Source: Aegilops tauschii subsp. strangulata (taxonomy: Eukaryota > Streptophyta > Magnoliopsida > Poales > Poaceae). Taken from it: 64,000 bases of DNA. The notes beneath the pieces were generated by a model, which saw only the letters and a list, made by a program, of their open reading frames with translations, had not been told where the DNA came from and made no database searches. Below, piece after piece: positions 42,834 to 54,251 of the stretch. Location: the NCBI RefSeq assembly GCF_002575655.3, contig NC_053040.3, positions 362,202,267 through 362,266,266 on the forward strand, given 5' to 3'. A program made the translations under genes and the position numbers. Within the stretch, counting starts at the first letter, position 1. The number at the start of each line of letters is the position of its first letter.

Positions 42834-43821
42834 GGGAGCTTCGGTTCCATCCTTTTGGCTTTGGCAATACCGTCCACAATGGTTCCCACGATGCCAAAAG
42901 CTATTTTCACATTTGGCTAGACATTGTGGATGCCCTTAACCATACCACTTGGTTTTGCTCCTGTGTGCTATCTATACAAATCTCAATTATATTGATCTAA
43001 AAAATTATAGAATCAAGATTAGTAAAAAGGAGGTGATTTTGCCGCGCGGATGGCGGGGGAGGTTTCTTATTTTTAGAGGACGTTGTCCTGGCGGTTTGCT
43101 AACATGCGGTCCCACGTGTCAGTGCTTTACCAAGCCGATCCACTTCCCACATGAGGGAGAACAATGGCAGAAGCAACACGTGGTTAACTTGAAGAAGATG
43201 AGGGAGAAGCGGATTCAACAATGAGTGAAATGATGGTTGCTTCGTCCCTCCAACTTCTTTTTTTAGCATTATTACTTCGTCCCTCCAACTAAACTGTGGG
43301 AAAGGTGCAGCTTTCTGATTTGACGCCTCATTGCTCATTACTACGCCGGCGCCATGACTGGGTGCTTCACCCCGACTGCTCTGCACAGTATTCCGGTATG
43401 GCACGTGGACCTGGTAGCTTGATGCCCCACATGTCGGCGAAAGGGACTAGCAGATTTATGAAAGCGAGCGCTCCACTCTTACGACGGAGGAGTACACGAC
43501 ACGACGGCCTAGTGAACTGTCACTTGTACTGTATATAGTACTATAGTTTTGTTGTTTCGCACGATCCATCGATACAAACCCGATTAAACAGGAAAGGGCG
43601 GGATTTTTCCCGCGCGGTATATGATACTGGCCATACATTTCAATGGCAATTTTAATGTATGCAAACTGAATAATTAAGTAACAATATGATATCTAGTAAA
43701 ACTAAAAACACATATGATTTATTGTGTTAGAGTGTAGTAGTAGTGCTGTATTGCATAGTTGTTAGATGTAACGTGCGAGAACGTGTAGAGATGTAGTTTT
43801 GGAGGGCCTACAGAGAGAAAA
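41512..43821. other. Low-copy sequence with degenerate repeats, no gene seen
   Basis: It contains phrases shared with 36781-37110 (near 41790, 42040-42110, 43100-43130 and 43552-43640). An internal tandem GTGAGGGTGCGGTGCGACCG occurs at 41851 and 41893. A (TCAA)n microsatellite is at 42803-42833. The texts GTGAAATGATGGTTGCTTCG (42648) and GAGTGAAATGATGGTTGCTT (43222) are followed by TTTGACGCCTCA(C/T)TGCT in both places, so 42600-42700 and 43200-43340 are diverged duplicates. Short ORFs only. Confidence 0.5.
42803..42833 (+). repeat. (TCAA)n microsatellite
   Basis: Just under eight perfect copies of TCAA. A simple repeat, probably length-variable between accessions. Confidence 0.95.
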
Positions 43822-44010
43822 GCGTAATACATTCACCGAACTTCAGAATAAGCTGATTACGGTCACTATATACGTTTTGCGGTGATTATACGGTCACTTG
43901 CTCACAGTTCAACATCGGATTGCACTCTGTTGACCGGCCAAATAGTCTGCGTGGCACCATGTTGACTAGTTAAATTGACCACATTCCTTGTGGGTCCCAC
44001 CTATCAGTTT
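43822..44010 (+). repeat. Left arm of a diverged inverted repeat
   Basis: GGTCACTATATACGTTTTGC (43861) and AACTTCAGAATA...GATTACGGTCAC align with the reverse complement of 57172-56985 (GGTCACCATTTACGTTTTGT; GACTTCAGAATC...CATTACGGTCAC). GACTAGTT and a GTGGGTCCCACCT-like phrase at the inner side also correspond. The arms surround the gypsy remnant. Confidence 0.55.
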
Positions 44011-44024
44011 GCATAGGGAAAAGG

Positions 44025-45275
44025 TCAGATAAACACAAATTTACGCAGGAATATCAAAAGGAACTTGTTAGCATTAACAGGAAGATTACCATTAACAGGA
44101 ACTTCTGCAGGAATATCATTAACAGGAAGATTACCCATTATCACATCAGTAGATTCCTCCGCTTGAGCTGCATTCATCATGTTCACCTTTGCAGACTTTG
44201 GATTATGCTTGACCACTGCATTGCTGGAAGATCTGACAGGAGGAGGAGGCGGAAGGCGCCTTTGGTTGAAGCACTTGTTAGCACAGTGACCTTTCTGCTG
44301 ACACTTGTTGCAAGTCACCTTTGAGAGTGGACGGTGATAAGGAGCATTGGACTTTGGAGCTTGATTCTGAGACTTGTTCTGATAGCCAGAGTTGGAAGAG
44401 TTGGAAGAACCATGGCCACCTTTGTTCTTCTGCTGGTAAGGCTGACGAAACGGAGGAGGAGGAGGCAACCAGAACTTCTGTTGCTTAGCTGTCACAAGTG
44501 AGGAAGAAGAAGACTGAACTGCGTCTCTGACTCTCTTCTTAGAAGCCTCACACTTGAGCTGAGCAGCCTCTTGCTTTAGTGCCATGTTATAGAATTGATC
44601 AAACTGAGTAGGCTCAACAAGAACGAGAGCTAACTGCAGATCCTCTCTAAGGCCACCTCTGAAGTGATAGATCATGCTCTTTTCATCAGGAACATCTTGT
44701 TTAGCGAAGCGAGCAAGTTTCTGAAACTGGATGTTGTATTGATACACAGACATGTTGCCTTGCTTGAGATTGCGGAACTCCTCACGCTTGCTCTCAACAA
44801 CACTTTGTGGAATGTGGTGCGCTTTGAAATCCCGACAGAAGTCAGTCCAAGTGATCACACGACCTCCTCTGGAATCTTTGTATTGTTGATACCAATCAGC
44901 AGCTTGGTCCTTGAGCTGGAAAGAAGCGAACTTGACATAGTCCTCAGGCCTGACATTGCTACATTCAAAATGCTTGTTGATGTCCACGAGCCAATCATCG
45001 GCATCCGTGGCCTCGGCACAGTAGCTGAAAGACTTGGGCTGATTTTCGAGAAACTGGTTGAGAGTAGCAAAGTGAGGCTGATTGTTGCCTTGACCTTGAT
45101 TGCCTTGATTGCCTTGCCCTTGGGTACGTTCTTGCAAGAGTTGCAGAATCATCTGAGCATTGGCGTTGGTGGCTGCCATGATAGCTTGCCATGCCTCCGG
45201 AGGCGGAGGTGGTGGCGGAGGGTTCGCTTGACTCCCTTCATTGCGATCCGGATTCTGACGCGTTGGCGGAGCCAT
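44025..45275 (-). CDS. Gypsy retrotransposon gag, element truncated after it
   Basis: The ATG read at 45275 starts a 416-residue frame. Residues 1-60 are Pro/Gln-rich with a PPPPPPPP run. Residues about 85-230 form the retrotransposon gag domain (FASFQLKDQAADWYQQY, TWTDFCRDFKAHHIPQSVVE, FRNLKQGNMSVYQYNIQFQK). One zinc knuckle, CNKCQQKGHCANKC, lies near residue 320. Gag packages the element RNA. The end is abnormal: after VIMGNLPVNDIPAEVPVNGN the same peptide is repeated and the frame ends. No protease, reverse transcriptase or integrase follows, so the element was cut near 44030. The long frame upstream of 45275 is leader sequence. Confidence 0.9.
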   Translation of the reverse strand: MAPPTRQNPDRNEGSQANPPPPPPPPEAWQAIMAATNANAQMILQLLQERTQGQGNQGNQGQGNNQPHFATLNQFLENQPKSFSYCAEATDADDWLVDINKHFECSNVRPEDYVKFASFQLKDQAADWYQQYKDSRGGRVITWTDFCRDFKAHHIPQSVVESKREEFRNLKQGNMSVYQYNIQFQKLARFAKQDVPDEKSMIYHFRGGLREDLQLALVLVEPTQFDQFYNMALKQEAAQLKCEASKKRVRDAVQSSSSSLVTAKQQKFWLPPPPPFRQPYQQKNKGGHGSSNSSNSGYQNKSQNQAPKSNAPYHRPLSKVTCNKCQQKGHCANKCFNQRRLPPPPPVRSSSNAVVKHNPKSAKVNMMNAAQAEESTDVIMGNLPVNDIPAEVPVNGNLPVNANKFLLIFLRKFVFI

Positions 45276-46415
45276 CCTGAAGAGGGTGACATCCGTTAGC
45301 ATCTTGATAGACAAATAGATAAGTAGAATCAACGGATAGAAATTGCAACATATAGTCTTCACAATAAACATTCGAACGAGGATGAACGAATGAAATCCGT
45401 AGTAACTCATCACAGTTCCATAAGTTGAGAAGCCACTTGAAAAAGATATGGAATCAACGTATAACTTCGAAGCAACTCGAATACCACAATACAAAACAAA
45501 ACAAAGTATTGGCTTGCAGAATAAGCCGGAACAAACATATGATAGAGATTTTGTCCGAAGTTTTCGTGGTGGGGCCCACACGGGCTCAATCGTACAACAC
45601 CATCATGTACAAGGTTGTGCACATGACATACGAAGCGTCCCCGAGTCGGCATAGCCAAGGACTCTTTAAGACACTACGAGACCACTGTAAAATCAACCAT
45701 GTACAGGCGGACCACTAGACATCGAACCCCAATCTCATATCATGCGTCTGTCGGAAGGATATCCTAAGGCTACTAGAATTCCCACTTATAAACTCCCGAA
45801 ACTTTCTGGTTATAAAATCTGGTGTTGGGGATATAGGGGACACAAAATATATCACCCAAACTAGCAATCCCTAGATCCAGCTGTATCCATCCGTCAACAC
45901 ATAACCAAGAAACCTTCGGAAATCGTTTACCTCAACCTTCGAAAAACATCCGTTATACAAGTTATGGCAATACTCCCGAACTCCCGCCCCAGTACTGGGT
46001 GGCGTCGAGGTGATCTCACCAACAACTGCATAAAAGAGATTTCGATGTCGGCGAAACTCAGGTATTCCAGAACTGCAACGATAAAATTGTGACGACAACA
46101 CCTCGGACCTCAACTCCCCGGGACACTGCCACAACCCCTAAATGTCAGGAGGCACCAAGAACAATGTTCTCGTCACAAAACCATCGGAACGATTCCAAGA
46201 TACCCGCGTGATCCTAAATTTTTTTTTAGTGAAATTTGAGGAGAGAATAGTCAAAACTTCTATGTCAGGAGACCTCACCAGAGCGACGAAGGGACTGAGG
46301 AGTAAAAAGAATCCTACTCTCCGATATATATAATCCTAAGACTAAAAACATTTTTGTTCTAGACTCAACAACGCCAGCGATTCAATCAAGCAGGGGGCTC
46401 CTAAGTCGGGGAAGG
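45276..46415 (-). mobile_element. Untranslated leader of the gypsy element
   Basis: About 1.1 kb between the primer-binding site and gag on the minus strand. The open frame continuing from gag to 45581 has no gag homology and is probably chance. A leader of this length is usual in long-LTR gypsy elements. Confidence 0.6.
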
Positions 46416-46430
46416 CTCTGATTACCAACT
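46416..46430 (-). other. Primer-binding site of the gypsy element
   Basis: Minus strand: AGTTGGTAATCAGAGC follows the LTR end GGCGTTACA. TGG(T)A-ATCAGAGC resembles the initiator methionine tRNA complement TGGTATCAGAGC with one inserted A. It orients the element on the minus strand and marks the LTR to the right as the 5' LTR. Confidence 0.65.
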
Positions 46431-47935
46431 TGTAACGCCAACGATGCGGCTATATCTCCCACGTGTCGAGGCACGACTTAGAGGCATAACCGCATAGTGG
46501 TTTTGTCGCAAGAAGGGTCATCTTCACACAATCCCATGTAATGAACAAGAATGGGATAAAGAGTTGGCTTACAATCGCCACTTCACACAATACATAAATA
46601 TAATCCATACATAATCCAAAATACAAACATTTAGACCGACTACGGTCAAGATCCAAATGAAAATAAGACAACCCGAAATGCTAGATCCCCGATCGTCCCA
46701 ACTTGGCTCCACTACTGATCATCAGGAAAAGACACATAGTAACGACCACGTTCCTCATCGAACTCCCACTTGAGATCGATCCCGTCATCTGTACTGGCAT
46801 CGTCGGCACCTGCAACTGTTTTGGTAGAATCTGTGAGTCACGAGGACTCAACAATCTCACACCCGCGAGATCAAGACTATTTAAGCTTATAGGAAAGGAA
46901 GGTGTAATAAGGTGGAGCTGCAGCGGCAATAAGCATATATGGTGGCTAACATACGCAAGAGAGAGCGAGAAGAGAAGCAACGGAATGGTCGTCAACTAGC
47001 AATGACCAAGAAGTGATCCTGAACTCCTACTTACGTCATACATAACTCAGACCGTGTTCACTTCCCGGACTTCGCCGAGAAGAGACCATCACGGCTACAC
47101 ACGCAGTTGATGTATTTTAATTGGGTCAAGTGACAAGTTCTCTACAACCGGACATTAACAAATTCCCATCTGCCTCATAACCGCGGGTACGGCTTTCGAA
47201 AGATATTACCCTGCAGGGGTGTCCCAACTTAGCCCATCATAAGCTCTCACGGTCAACGAAGGATAAACCTTCTCCCGGAAAGACCCGATCAGTCTCGGAA
47301 TCCCGGTTTACAAGACATTTCGATAATGGTAAAACAAGACCAGCAAAGCCGCCCGAATGTGCCGACAAATCCCGATAGGAGCTGCACATATCTCGTTCTC
47401 AGGGCACACTAGATAAGTCAAGCTACGAGTAAAACCAGACCTCGAGTTTCCCCGAGGTGGCCCCGCAGGCTGCTCGGTTCGGACCAACACTCGAAGGAGC
47501 ACTGGCCCGGGGGGGTTAAAATAAAGATGACCCTCGGGCTCGCGAAAACCCGGGGGAAAAGGCTTAGGCGGCGAATGGTAAAACCAAAGTTGGGCCTTGC
47601 TGGAGGAGTTTTATTCAAGGCGAACTGTCAAGGGGGTCCCATAAATCACCCGACCGCATAAGGAACGCAAACTCAAGGAACATAATCCCGGTATAACAGA
47701 AACTTGGGCGGCAAGAGTGGAACAAAACACCGGGCATAAGGCCGAGCCTTCCACCCTTTACCAAATATATATAGATGCATTAATTAAATAAGAGATATTG
47801 TGATATCCCAACATATCCATGTTCCAACATGGAACAAACTTCAACTTCACCTGCAACTAGCAACGCTATAAGAAGGGCTGAGCAAAGCGGTAACTTAGCC
47901 AAACAACGGTTTGCTAGGAAAGGATGGTTAGAGAC

Positions 47936-48509
47936 TGTCGTGGAATTAACACGTCAGATGTCCTTAGTGTCAGGACTTAGTCGTGAGGCCAATGCATCTA
48001 TGTGGTAGCTTGAGAGGGGTTGAGCGGAATTGAGAGACGCAACACAAGACAAGGATTTAGACAGCTTCGGGCCCCGGGAAACATCATCCGGTAACAACCC
48101 TACATGCTGTTTGAGGCTAGGTCTCATTATGATCACGGGAGAGTCGCCGGGAACCGGCTCTCGGTGTTTAGCCCTATCGATTGTTTTTCGTCCCCTCTTG
48201 GGGTGCCCTGCCCCTCCTTATATAAGTTAGAGGGGCGGGTTACATGTGGAGTCCTAGTAGGACTAGGACTAGTCTATCTTCTCTTACAAGTTAATTACAA
48301 GTCCGGGTCTTGCTTCCTCATAAAGGAAATATTCGTCATCCCTTTCTTCTTAAGCCGGCCCATCATAAACGTGAGCCGGCCTTCTGGGCCTTGGGCCTTG
48401 TCTTCTATCTGACCCGCCGTTGAGGTTATCAGTAAGTCACCAAATACTCGCCGGGTCTCTGTGAGCCGCCAAGTTCGGCCGGGTCATACCGCATGGTATA
48501 TCCCCGACA
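47936..48509 (-). repeat. 3' LTR of the non-autonomous element (574 bp)
   Basis: Plus-strand ends are TGTCGTGGAATTAACACG and ATATCCCCGACA. On the minus strand it starts TGTCGGGGATATACCATGCG. A TTATATAAG near 48217-48225 is a TATA candidate on either strand. It matches 53678-54251 with a constant offset of 5742. Confidence 0.95.
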
Positions 48510-50760
48510 TTAGCCCCCAGTTTAATTTGGATTTATCCGTGTTAAACTGATCCTGCAATATAAACACAAGAACAAATTTGACAGGTTGTGCTCCGGGTTA
48601 AATATTCTTGTAAACCGGCACCTGATCATCCTTGAGTCCTTGACATTTTCTCCTGGAATATCCGGGTCAATCGGCCAGCGGTTTATCGTAACCAAAATTG
48701 TCGGCTTGTAAATATTGATAGCACCGGGTCATAACTGTTGCCGACACCGGGTCATGATTATCGATGTCGCCGGGTTGTAGACACAGGGTCATAATGATTG
48801 GTGACGCCGGGTCAATCTGGTTTGCTCAAAACCAAGAATTTAAAAATATTTCTCCCTTATATCCATATTACCTGTAGCCCCCAAGGGCCGGTTTAATCAG
48901 CATGAATAAGCCGGGACTTATCACCATGGCTTTAAATAAAATCCAGTTGTGTAGCCCCCATGAATCGGCTATAGTCATAGTAGTGTAGCCGGGTCATCCT
49001 AGAATTGTCTTGAATTGTTGCCAGGAGCAATTGGTAGCCCCCAAGGGCCGGCTCATTTAGAATGTGATGAGTCGGGTCTTCAATGAAGTGAGCAAAAAAT
49101 GACTTTGCATTAGCCCCCAAGTGCCATGGTGCCTGCTGGCAGTGACATGGGACTTGCATATTTGATGTAATCTCAACTTGAATAATGTAGCCCCCAAGTG
49201 CCGGGTTGTAAGCTTGCAGCGACTCGGGACTATTCCTTTCATTGTAGAATAAATCATATCCATTGATAAAATAATAGCCATTGCGCCAAAGCGACTTTGA
49301 AAACCTCAATCATAATATTAGTTACTGATAACCATAATAAAAATCCAGCCATGCTGGCTATTAAACATTTGAATAACCCGGTTTGAAACCTCAGTCATTC
49401 AATATCATAGTGAAAATCCAGCCAAGTTTGGCTATTTAAGGATTCAAATACCTTATCTGTTGACAAGTAAATCCGGAGGTTAAATACCCGGCGACTCTTG
49501 GCTGATGGCAATTTATTACGCCTCCATTGTAAGCCGGAAATTTTATAACCCGGCGGCTTATAGCCTTTGAGAAAACCAAGAATTGACAACCCTTTTGAGA
49601 CACCAATTTCAATCTTTGATGATGGGCTTGAACTTAATCATTTATGTAAGTCATAGCCCTGTAAATCCTGCACAGAGTTTAAACAACATAAGCCCTGGCG
49701 ACTTTAACGTTAAAAGCCAGGACGGGCAACCACCCAAATGTAGTCTTATCCTGCACACAAGTAGATCACAAAATCCCTTGGCGGTTTACCGCAGGGCGGG
49801 TCATAATATCTTACATATAACCACTGTGATATTGAATTTGTACTGCCGGTTTACATGACCTGTGCAGTAAGGGTGATAACCCAATCCTTAGAAGCCAATG
49901 CTTCCACATAGATGATGATTGTCATAAGCTGGCGATTTACCATTGAAAATCAAGCCGGGTTAAATAACAACCACTCATATACACTTTAGATATGAAAAAG
50001 AGCTTCAAATAAAATCCAAAAATTGTTTGCAAAAAGAGACTTCAAAATTTTTGAGGCTTCTGATTCGAATACGATCAGAAAACCGTCCCAAAGGGGTTAA
50101 GCTAAGATTCGAATACGATCATATAGCCCCCAGTGGCCTTGGCGTTGCCGATCAAGAGGGTACCGACAGCTATGTTCTCTTTGGTTCGAATACGACCTAT
50201 GTTTGAACAGGAAGCCCCCAAATGACCTTGAGAGTTGTTTAACGACGCTGATTCGAATACGATCCACGTCGGTTCCCAAAGGGGGTTGAGCTACGGTTCA
50301 AATATGACCAAGAAACTCCCCAATGAGCTCAGCAGTGCGCCGATCAAAAGGGTATCGACAGCTATGTTCTCTTTGGTTCGAATACGACCTATGTTTGAAC
50401 AGGAAGCCCCCTAGTGATCATGAGAATATTTAACGACTCTGATTCGAATACAATCAGGGTCATACCAAAAGGGTTAAGCTAAATTCGAATACGATCAGCT
50501 CCCAATGGTCATTAAAGCAGGGTACCTTGAGCCGGATGTTTGAACCGGATATGAAAGCTTCAAAACCTTGCGGGAGAGAGAAATCTCTTGAACCGGATTT
50601 TAAACCGGAATCATTATTTTGAACCGGCAATTTTCTGACGGCCTTTAAATTTCCATCAATATGGTAGCAGCCTCCGGAACCGGGTTATCATTCCCTCCAA
50701 CGACCCGGGGTTCCCGAGTCATGCCATTGTAGCCCCCGAGTCTTAAGTCGACTCAAGGAG
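48510..50760 (-). repeat. Array of polypurine-tract-like motifs in the 3' internal region
   Basis: The plus-strand word TAGCCCCCA(A/G/T) or a close variant occurs near 48511, 48875, 48952, 49035, 49111, 49189, 50125, 50213, 50405 and 50732. Each resembles the true polypurine tract next to the LTR and is often followed by (G/A)(T/G)GCCGG. On the minus strand they read (C/T)TGGGGGCTA. Whether they act as extra priming sites is unknown. Confidence 0.75.
50055..50500 (+). repeat. Array of TTCGAATACGA motifs in a roughly 200-bp imperfect tandem repeat
   Basis: TTCGAATACGA(T/C)C occurs near 50063, 50109, 50184, 50251, 50375 and 50485, with variants near 50298 and 50440. The phrase CGACAGCTATGTTCTCTTTG is repeated at 50166 and 50357, giving a unit of about 191 bp. 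No ORF. Confidence 0.8.
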
Positions 50761-52879
50761 TTGGCTTAAGATTCTCCGTAGTTGACCGTGATATAGACCG
50801 GTTTGAGTCCTACATGGGAGAACTTGCAAGCCAAAGTAATTGCTCTTTTTAAAGAAAATAATATGCAATATAACATATACTGGATGGATTTCACCTGATA
50901 TGCCAGGCTAGTGATTTATCCACCGCGGAATTGTAAGCCAACGTGGACGGGAGAGTCGGCCGCAGAAGCGGACTGGTGAGTTATCTGTGGTATTGTAAAC
51001 CGGCACAAATGGGAGAGCCGGCGCGGTGTTGTTGTTGCAGACTAAGCGGCGGCGGTTCGCACCCACATTTATTCATAACATGACATCGCTTTTATAATGA
51101 ACATCAGTCCTGCATGATTAAAATATACTGGCCAGAATATTTATTCCTCAAATAAAATAACCTGTTATGAAACAGTTTGGACAGATATCACCTGAGCGGA
51201 CGACAGATGATTTGGTCCACGCGCAGTCTGGCGCAGATACATGTACTTTGAACTCCGTACATTGTAATTAGTAGTATGTATCGAGGTATTTTTGTGTTGA
51301 CCTGTGAGAATCCTGGCAGATACTGCCACAACTGACCGGCCACTGATTTTTGTCCTCATTAGAGCCAATGAACAATTTAATATTGTGCCCTTCGATGAAA
51401 ACCTTATAGGGCCCGCCTTGTCTGGTGATATGCTAACAGTATTGTTACCAACAGCAAGCAGAATCTCCAATATATCCCTTGACTTCTTTTTCTCCTAACC
51501 CGCCCCCTCCTGTCCCTACCTTAATTCAGCAGAGGAGTGGGCGAGAGCAGGGACAAGCAGTTAAGCCGGCGGTGAGGGCGGTGACCAGGCGGAGGCAAAG
51601 CAGCGCAGCTGGACTCGGTGAGTTAGCAAGCACGGGCCCCGGTAGGTACAAGAGCCGGCGCTGGGAGGCAGTTCGGAAGCGCTGGCGACGTGAGGCCACA
51701 TCGGTGAGACGGGGCCACAATCGCGACGGGTCGCAGCGGCGGCAGATGTGGTTCGGTGGCCCGGGTCGCAGCGGGATGGCGGCTCAGATGGGCCATGGGA
51801 TCAGCGGCTCGTCGGCAGCCGGCGACGGGTCGACGGAGTGATGACTGGTCAACAGAAACACAGCAGCAGCTCGGCGCCGGGGGGCGAGCTTAACGGCAGA
51901 CAGGTCGGGTCACGGTGCAGCAACTTGATGGCGACTTAGAGACCGACAAGGCGGCTTACAGCAGGGGCTTGATCCGGCGGCGGTTCAAGGGAGCATGCGG
52001 CCGGAGTGGAGGTGGCAACGGGGAAGCCGGAGCCGGCCAATCAGGGGCGCGAGCCAGTGCGGTGATCCGGCGATGCGAAGATGGCAAATTAGCGGCAACG
52101 CGGCTGACAGGTGACGCAGGGCGTGCGGTGGCTGCAGCAACACCTCGCCTCCTCGCCTGGCAGCGCAACACGGCGGGTTAGTACGCCGGTGAAGGGGACT
52201 CCTGGTGCGGCACGAGGCCTTGGCGAATCGAAGACGGGTTGAGCTTTTGAACCGGCGGGTGCGGTTGACGGAGTGAGGCGGCGCTTGGCAGCTCGTCTCA
52301 CAGTGGTAATTGCAGTAGAGGGCCGGCTCGGGGCTCAACAGCCGGCGGCGACGATGTAGGCGACTCTCCGGCGGTGGCGACTCGCGTCCAAAACCGAGGC
52401 GGTGACTCGGCGAAGGCAGGCGAGCGGCGGAAAGCCATGGCGGCTCAACCGCGGTGGAGATCAGGCGGCGACTCAATGGAGGCGGACGAGACGGAGATGG
52501 CGGAGCTGAGCCGATGCGACGGCTCATAGTAGTTCTGCGAGGACGGCGACTTGAGGCCGGCGGTCTGAGGTTGTGGCGACTTGCGACACAAGCAGGCGGG
52601 TCGTGGCACTTGGCGGTTTGGGGACGCATCCAGGATGGCCCCGCGCCGGTTCATTGGCAGCGAGACGAGCAGGGCCGGCTCACGGGGCTCGGGAGTCGGG
52701 TCGCCTGAATGGAGGCGCGGCGCAGAGGACCACGGCGATCTGCGCATCGAGGGTTAAGAAGCCGGTGCAGAGCAAACCGGCGCCGTGGCAGAACAACAGA
52801 GGTCGGCGGCGGTTCAAGGGCGGTTCGTCCGGCCTGCAGGTGACGGCCGGGGCACGTGCACGACCCGCCGGTGTGGTGA

Positions 52880-53300
52880 AGCGGAGGCGATTCAAGCGCG
52901 GAGACCCGGCAGGACGCTGGAGGTCGAGCGCGGAGGCGATTCAGGCGCGGAGACCCGGCAGGGCGCTGGAGGTCGAGCGCGGGGCGGAGGCGCGAGGCCA
53001 GCCGCGGCCAGAGACGGCTGCGCGACCGGGCGGCTCACCGGCGGAACGGCTCAGGCGCGGAGAACCGGCAGGGCGCTGGAGGCCGAGCGCGGAGGCGGAG
53101 GCGCGAGGCCAGCCGCGGCCAGAGACGGCTGCGCGACCGGGCGGCTCACCGGCGGAACGGCTCAGGCGCGGAGAACCGGCAGGGCGCTGGAGGCCGAGCG
53201 CGGAGGCGGAGGCGCGAGGCCAGCCGCGGCTAGAGACGGCTACGCGACCGGGCGGCTCACCGGCGGAACGGCTCAGGCGCGGAGACCCGGCGGCTCACTT
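52880..53300 (+). repeat. 111-bp GC-rich tandem repeat, about three and a half units
   Basis: TCAGGCGCGGAGA(A/C)CCGGC begins at 53051, 53162 and 53273. A shorter related unit lies near 52890-52960. The period of 111 is a multiple of three, so frames stay open across it on both strands, which explains the long ORFs here. It lies between the primer-binding site and the element middle, in the 5' internal region. I do not regard the ORFs as coding. Confidence 0.9.
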
Positions 53301-53659
53301 GCGGTGGAGACAAGGCCGTCCGACGGCGGGCGGGTCAAGGCGACCCCAGCAGAGGCAAAGCAGTGGCGCAGCAACGACCCGGCGGGTTGGATGCGCGAAC
53401 CGGCGACGGCGGGGGCGCAGTGGGTCGATGAGCCTGATGTTGGAGGAGTCCAAGCCCGTGGATCACCCGGGTCCGGGTCGCTGACTGATTTTGTTAATAG
53501 AGATGATGGTTACTGCCCATAAAATTTCTGATCTCAATCCAGTGAACTCGAAGTTGATGCAGATCCCTCCAAAAAATTGGTCTTTTCTTTATCCAGACGC
53601 GAACTTCTCAATCCCTAAGATGAAATCCCTTCAAGGACTCAACACCACCGTGCGCGAGC

Positions 53660-53677
53660 CCCAAGGTGGGCGCCAAC
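53660..53677 (-). other. Primer-binding-site-like sequence of the non-autonomous element
   Basis: Minus strand TTGGCGCCCACCTTGGGGC directly follows the 5' LTR after one or two bases. TTGGCGCC-type sites are common in plant gypsy elements of the Tat group. Confidence 0.6.
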
Positions 53678-54251
53678 TGTCGTGGAATTAACACGTCAGA
53701 TGTCCTTAGTGTCAGGACTTAGTCGTGAGGCCAATGCATCTATGTGGTAGCTTGAGAGGGGTTGAGCGGAATTGAGAGACGCAACACAAGACAAGGATTT
53801 AGACAGCTTCGGGCCCCGGGAAACATCATCCGGTAACAACCCTACATGCTGTTTGAGGCTAGGTCTCATTATGATCACGGGAGAGTCGCCGGGAACCGGC
53901 TCTCGGTGTTTAGCCCTATCGATTGTTTTTCGTCCCCTCTTGGGGTGCCCTGCCCCTCCTTATATAAGTTAGAGGGGCGGGTTACATGTGGAGTCCTAGT
54001 AGGACTAGGACTAGTCTATCTTCTCTTACAAGTTAATTACAAGTCCGGGTCTTGCTTCCTCATAAAGGAAATATTCGTCATCCCTTTCTTCTTAAGCCGG
54101 CCCATCATAAACGTGAGCCGGCCTTCTGGGCCTTGGGCCTTGTCTTCTATCTGACCCGCCGTTGAGGTTATCAGTAAGTCACCAAATACTCGCCGGGTCT
54201 CTGTGAGCCGCCAAGTTCGGCCGGGTCATACCGCATGGTATATCCCCGACA
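53678..54251 (-). repeat. 5' LTR of the non-autonomous element (574 bp)
   Basis: Appears identical to 47936-48509 by eye, including both ends and the ORF-like stretches in every frame. Confidence 0.95.

Larger units (their letters stand above)
47936..54251 (-). mobile_element. Young non-autonomous LTR retrotransposon, complete, with duplicated GAGAC
   Basis: A 6316-bp element with two 574-bp LTRs that appear identical over their whole length, flanked by GAGAC at 47931-47935 and 54252-54256. A polypurine tract (minus strand CTGGGGGCTAA) lies right of the left LTR, and a primer-binding-site-like TTGGCGCCCACCTTGGGGC lies left of the right LTR, so it points to the minus strand. The 5.2-kb interior has no gag, protease, reverse transcriptase or integrase, so it must have been moved by proteins of another element. 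It contains three distinct internal repeat arrays. The LTR identity implies a recent insertion. Confidence 0.93.

Noticed and set aside
48510..50760. Possible CRISPR-like regular repeat
   Set aside because: Repeats are degenerate, spacing is irregular, and the block lies in a eukaryotic LTR element. It is a retrotransposon internal array.
52573..53484. 303-codon plus-strand ORF and its neighbours in the non-autonomous element
   Set aside because: It is opened by the GC-rich 111-bp repeat. It is not gag-like and lies in the antisense direction of the element.
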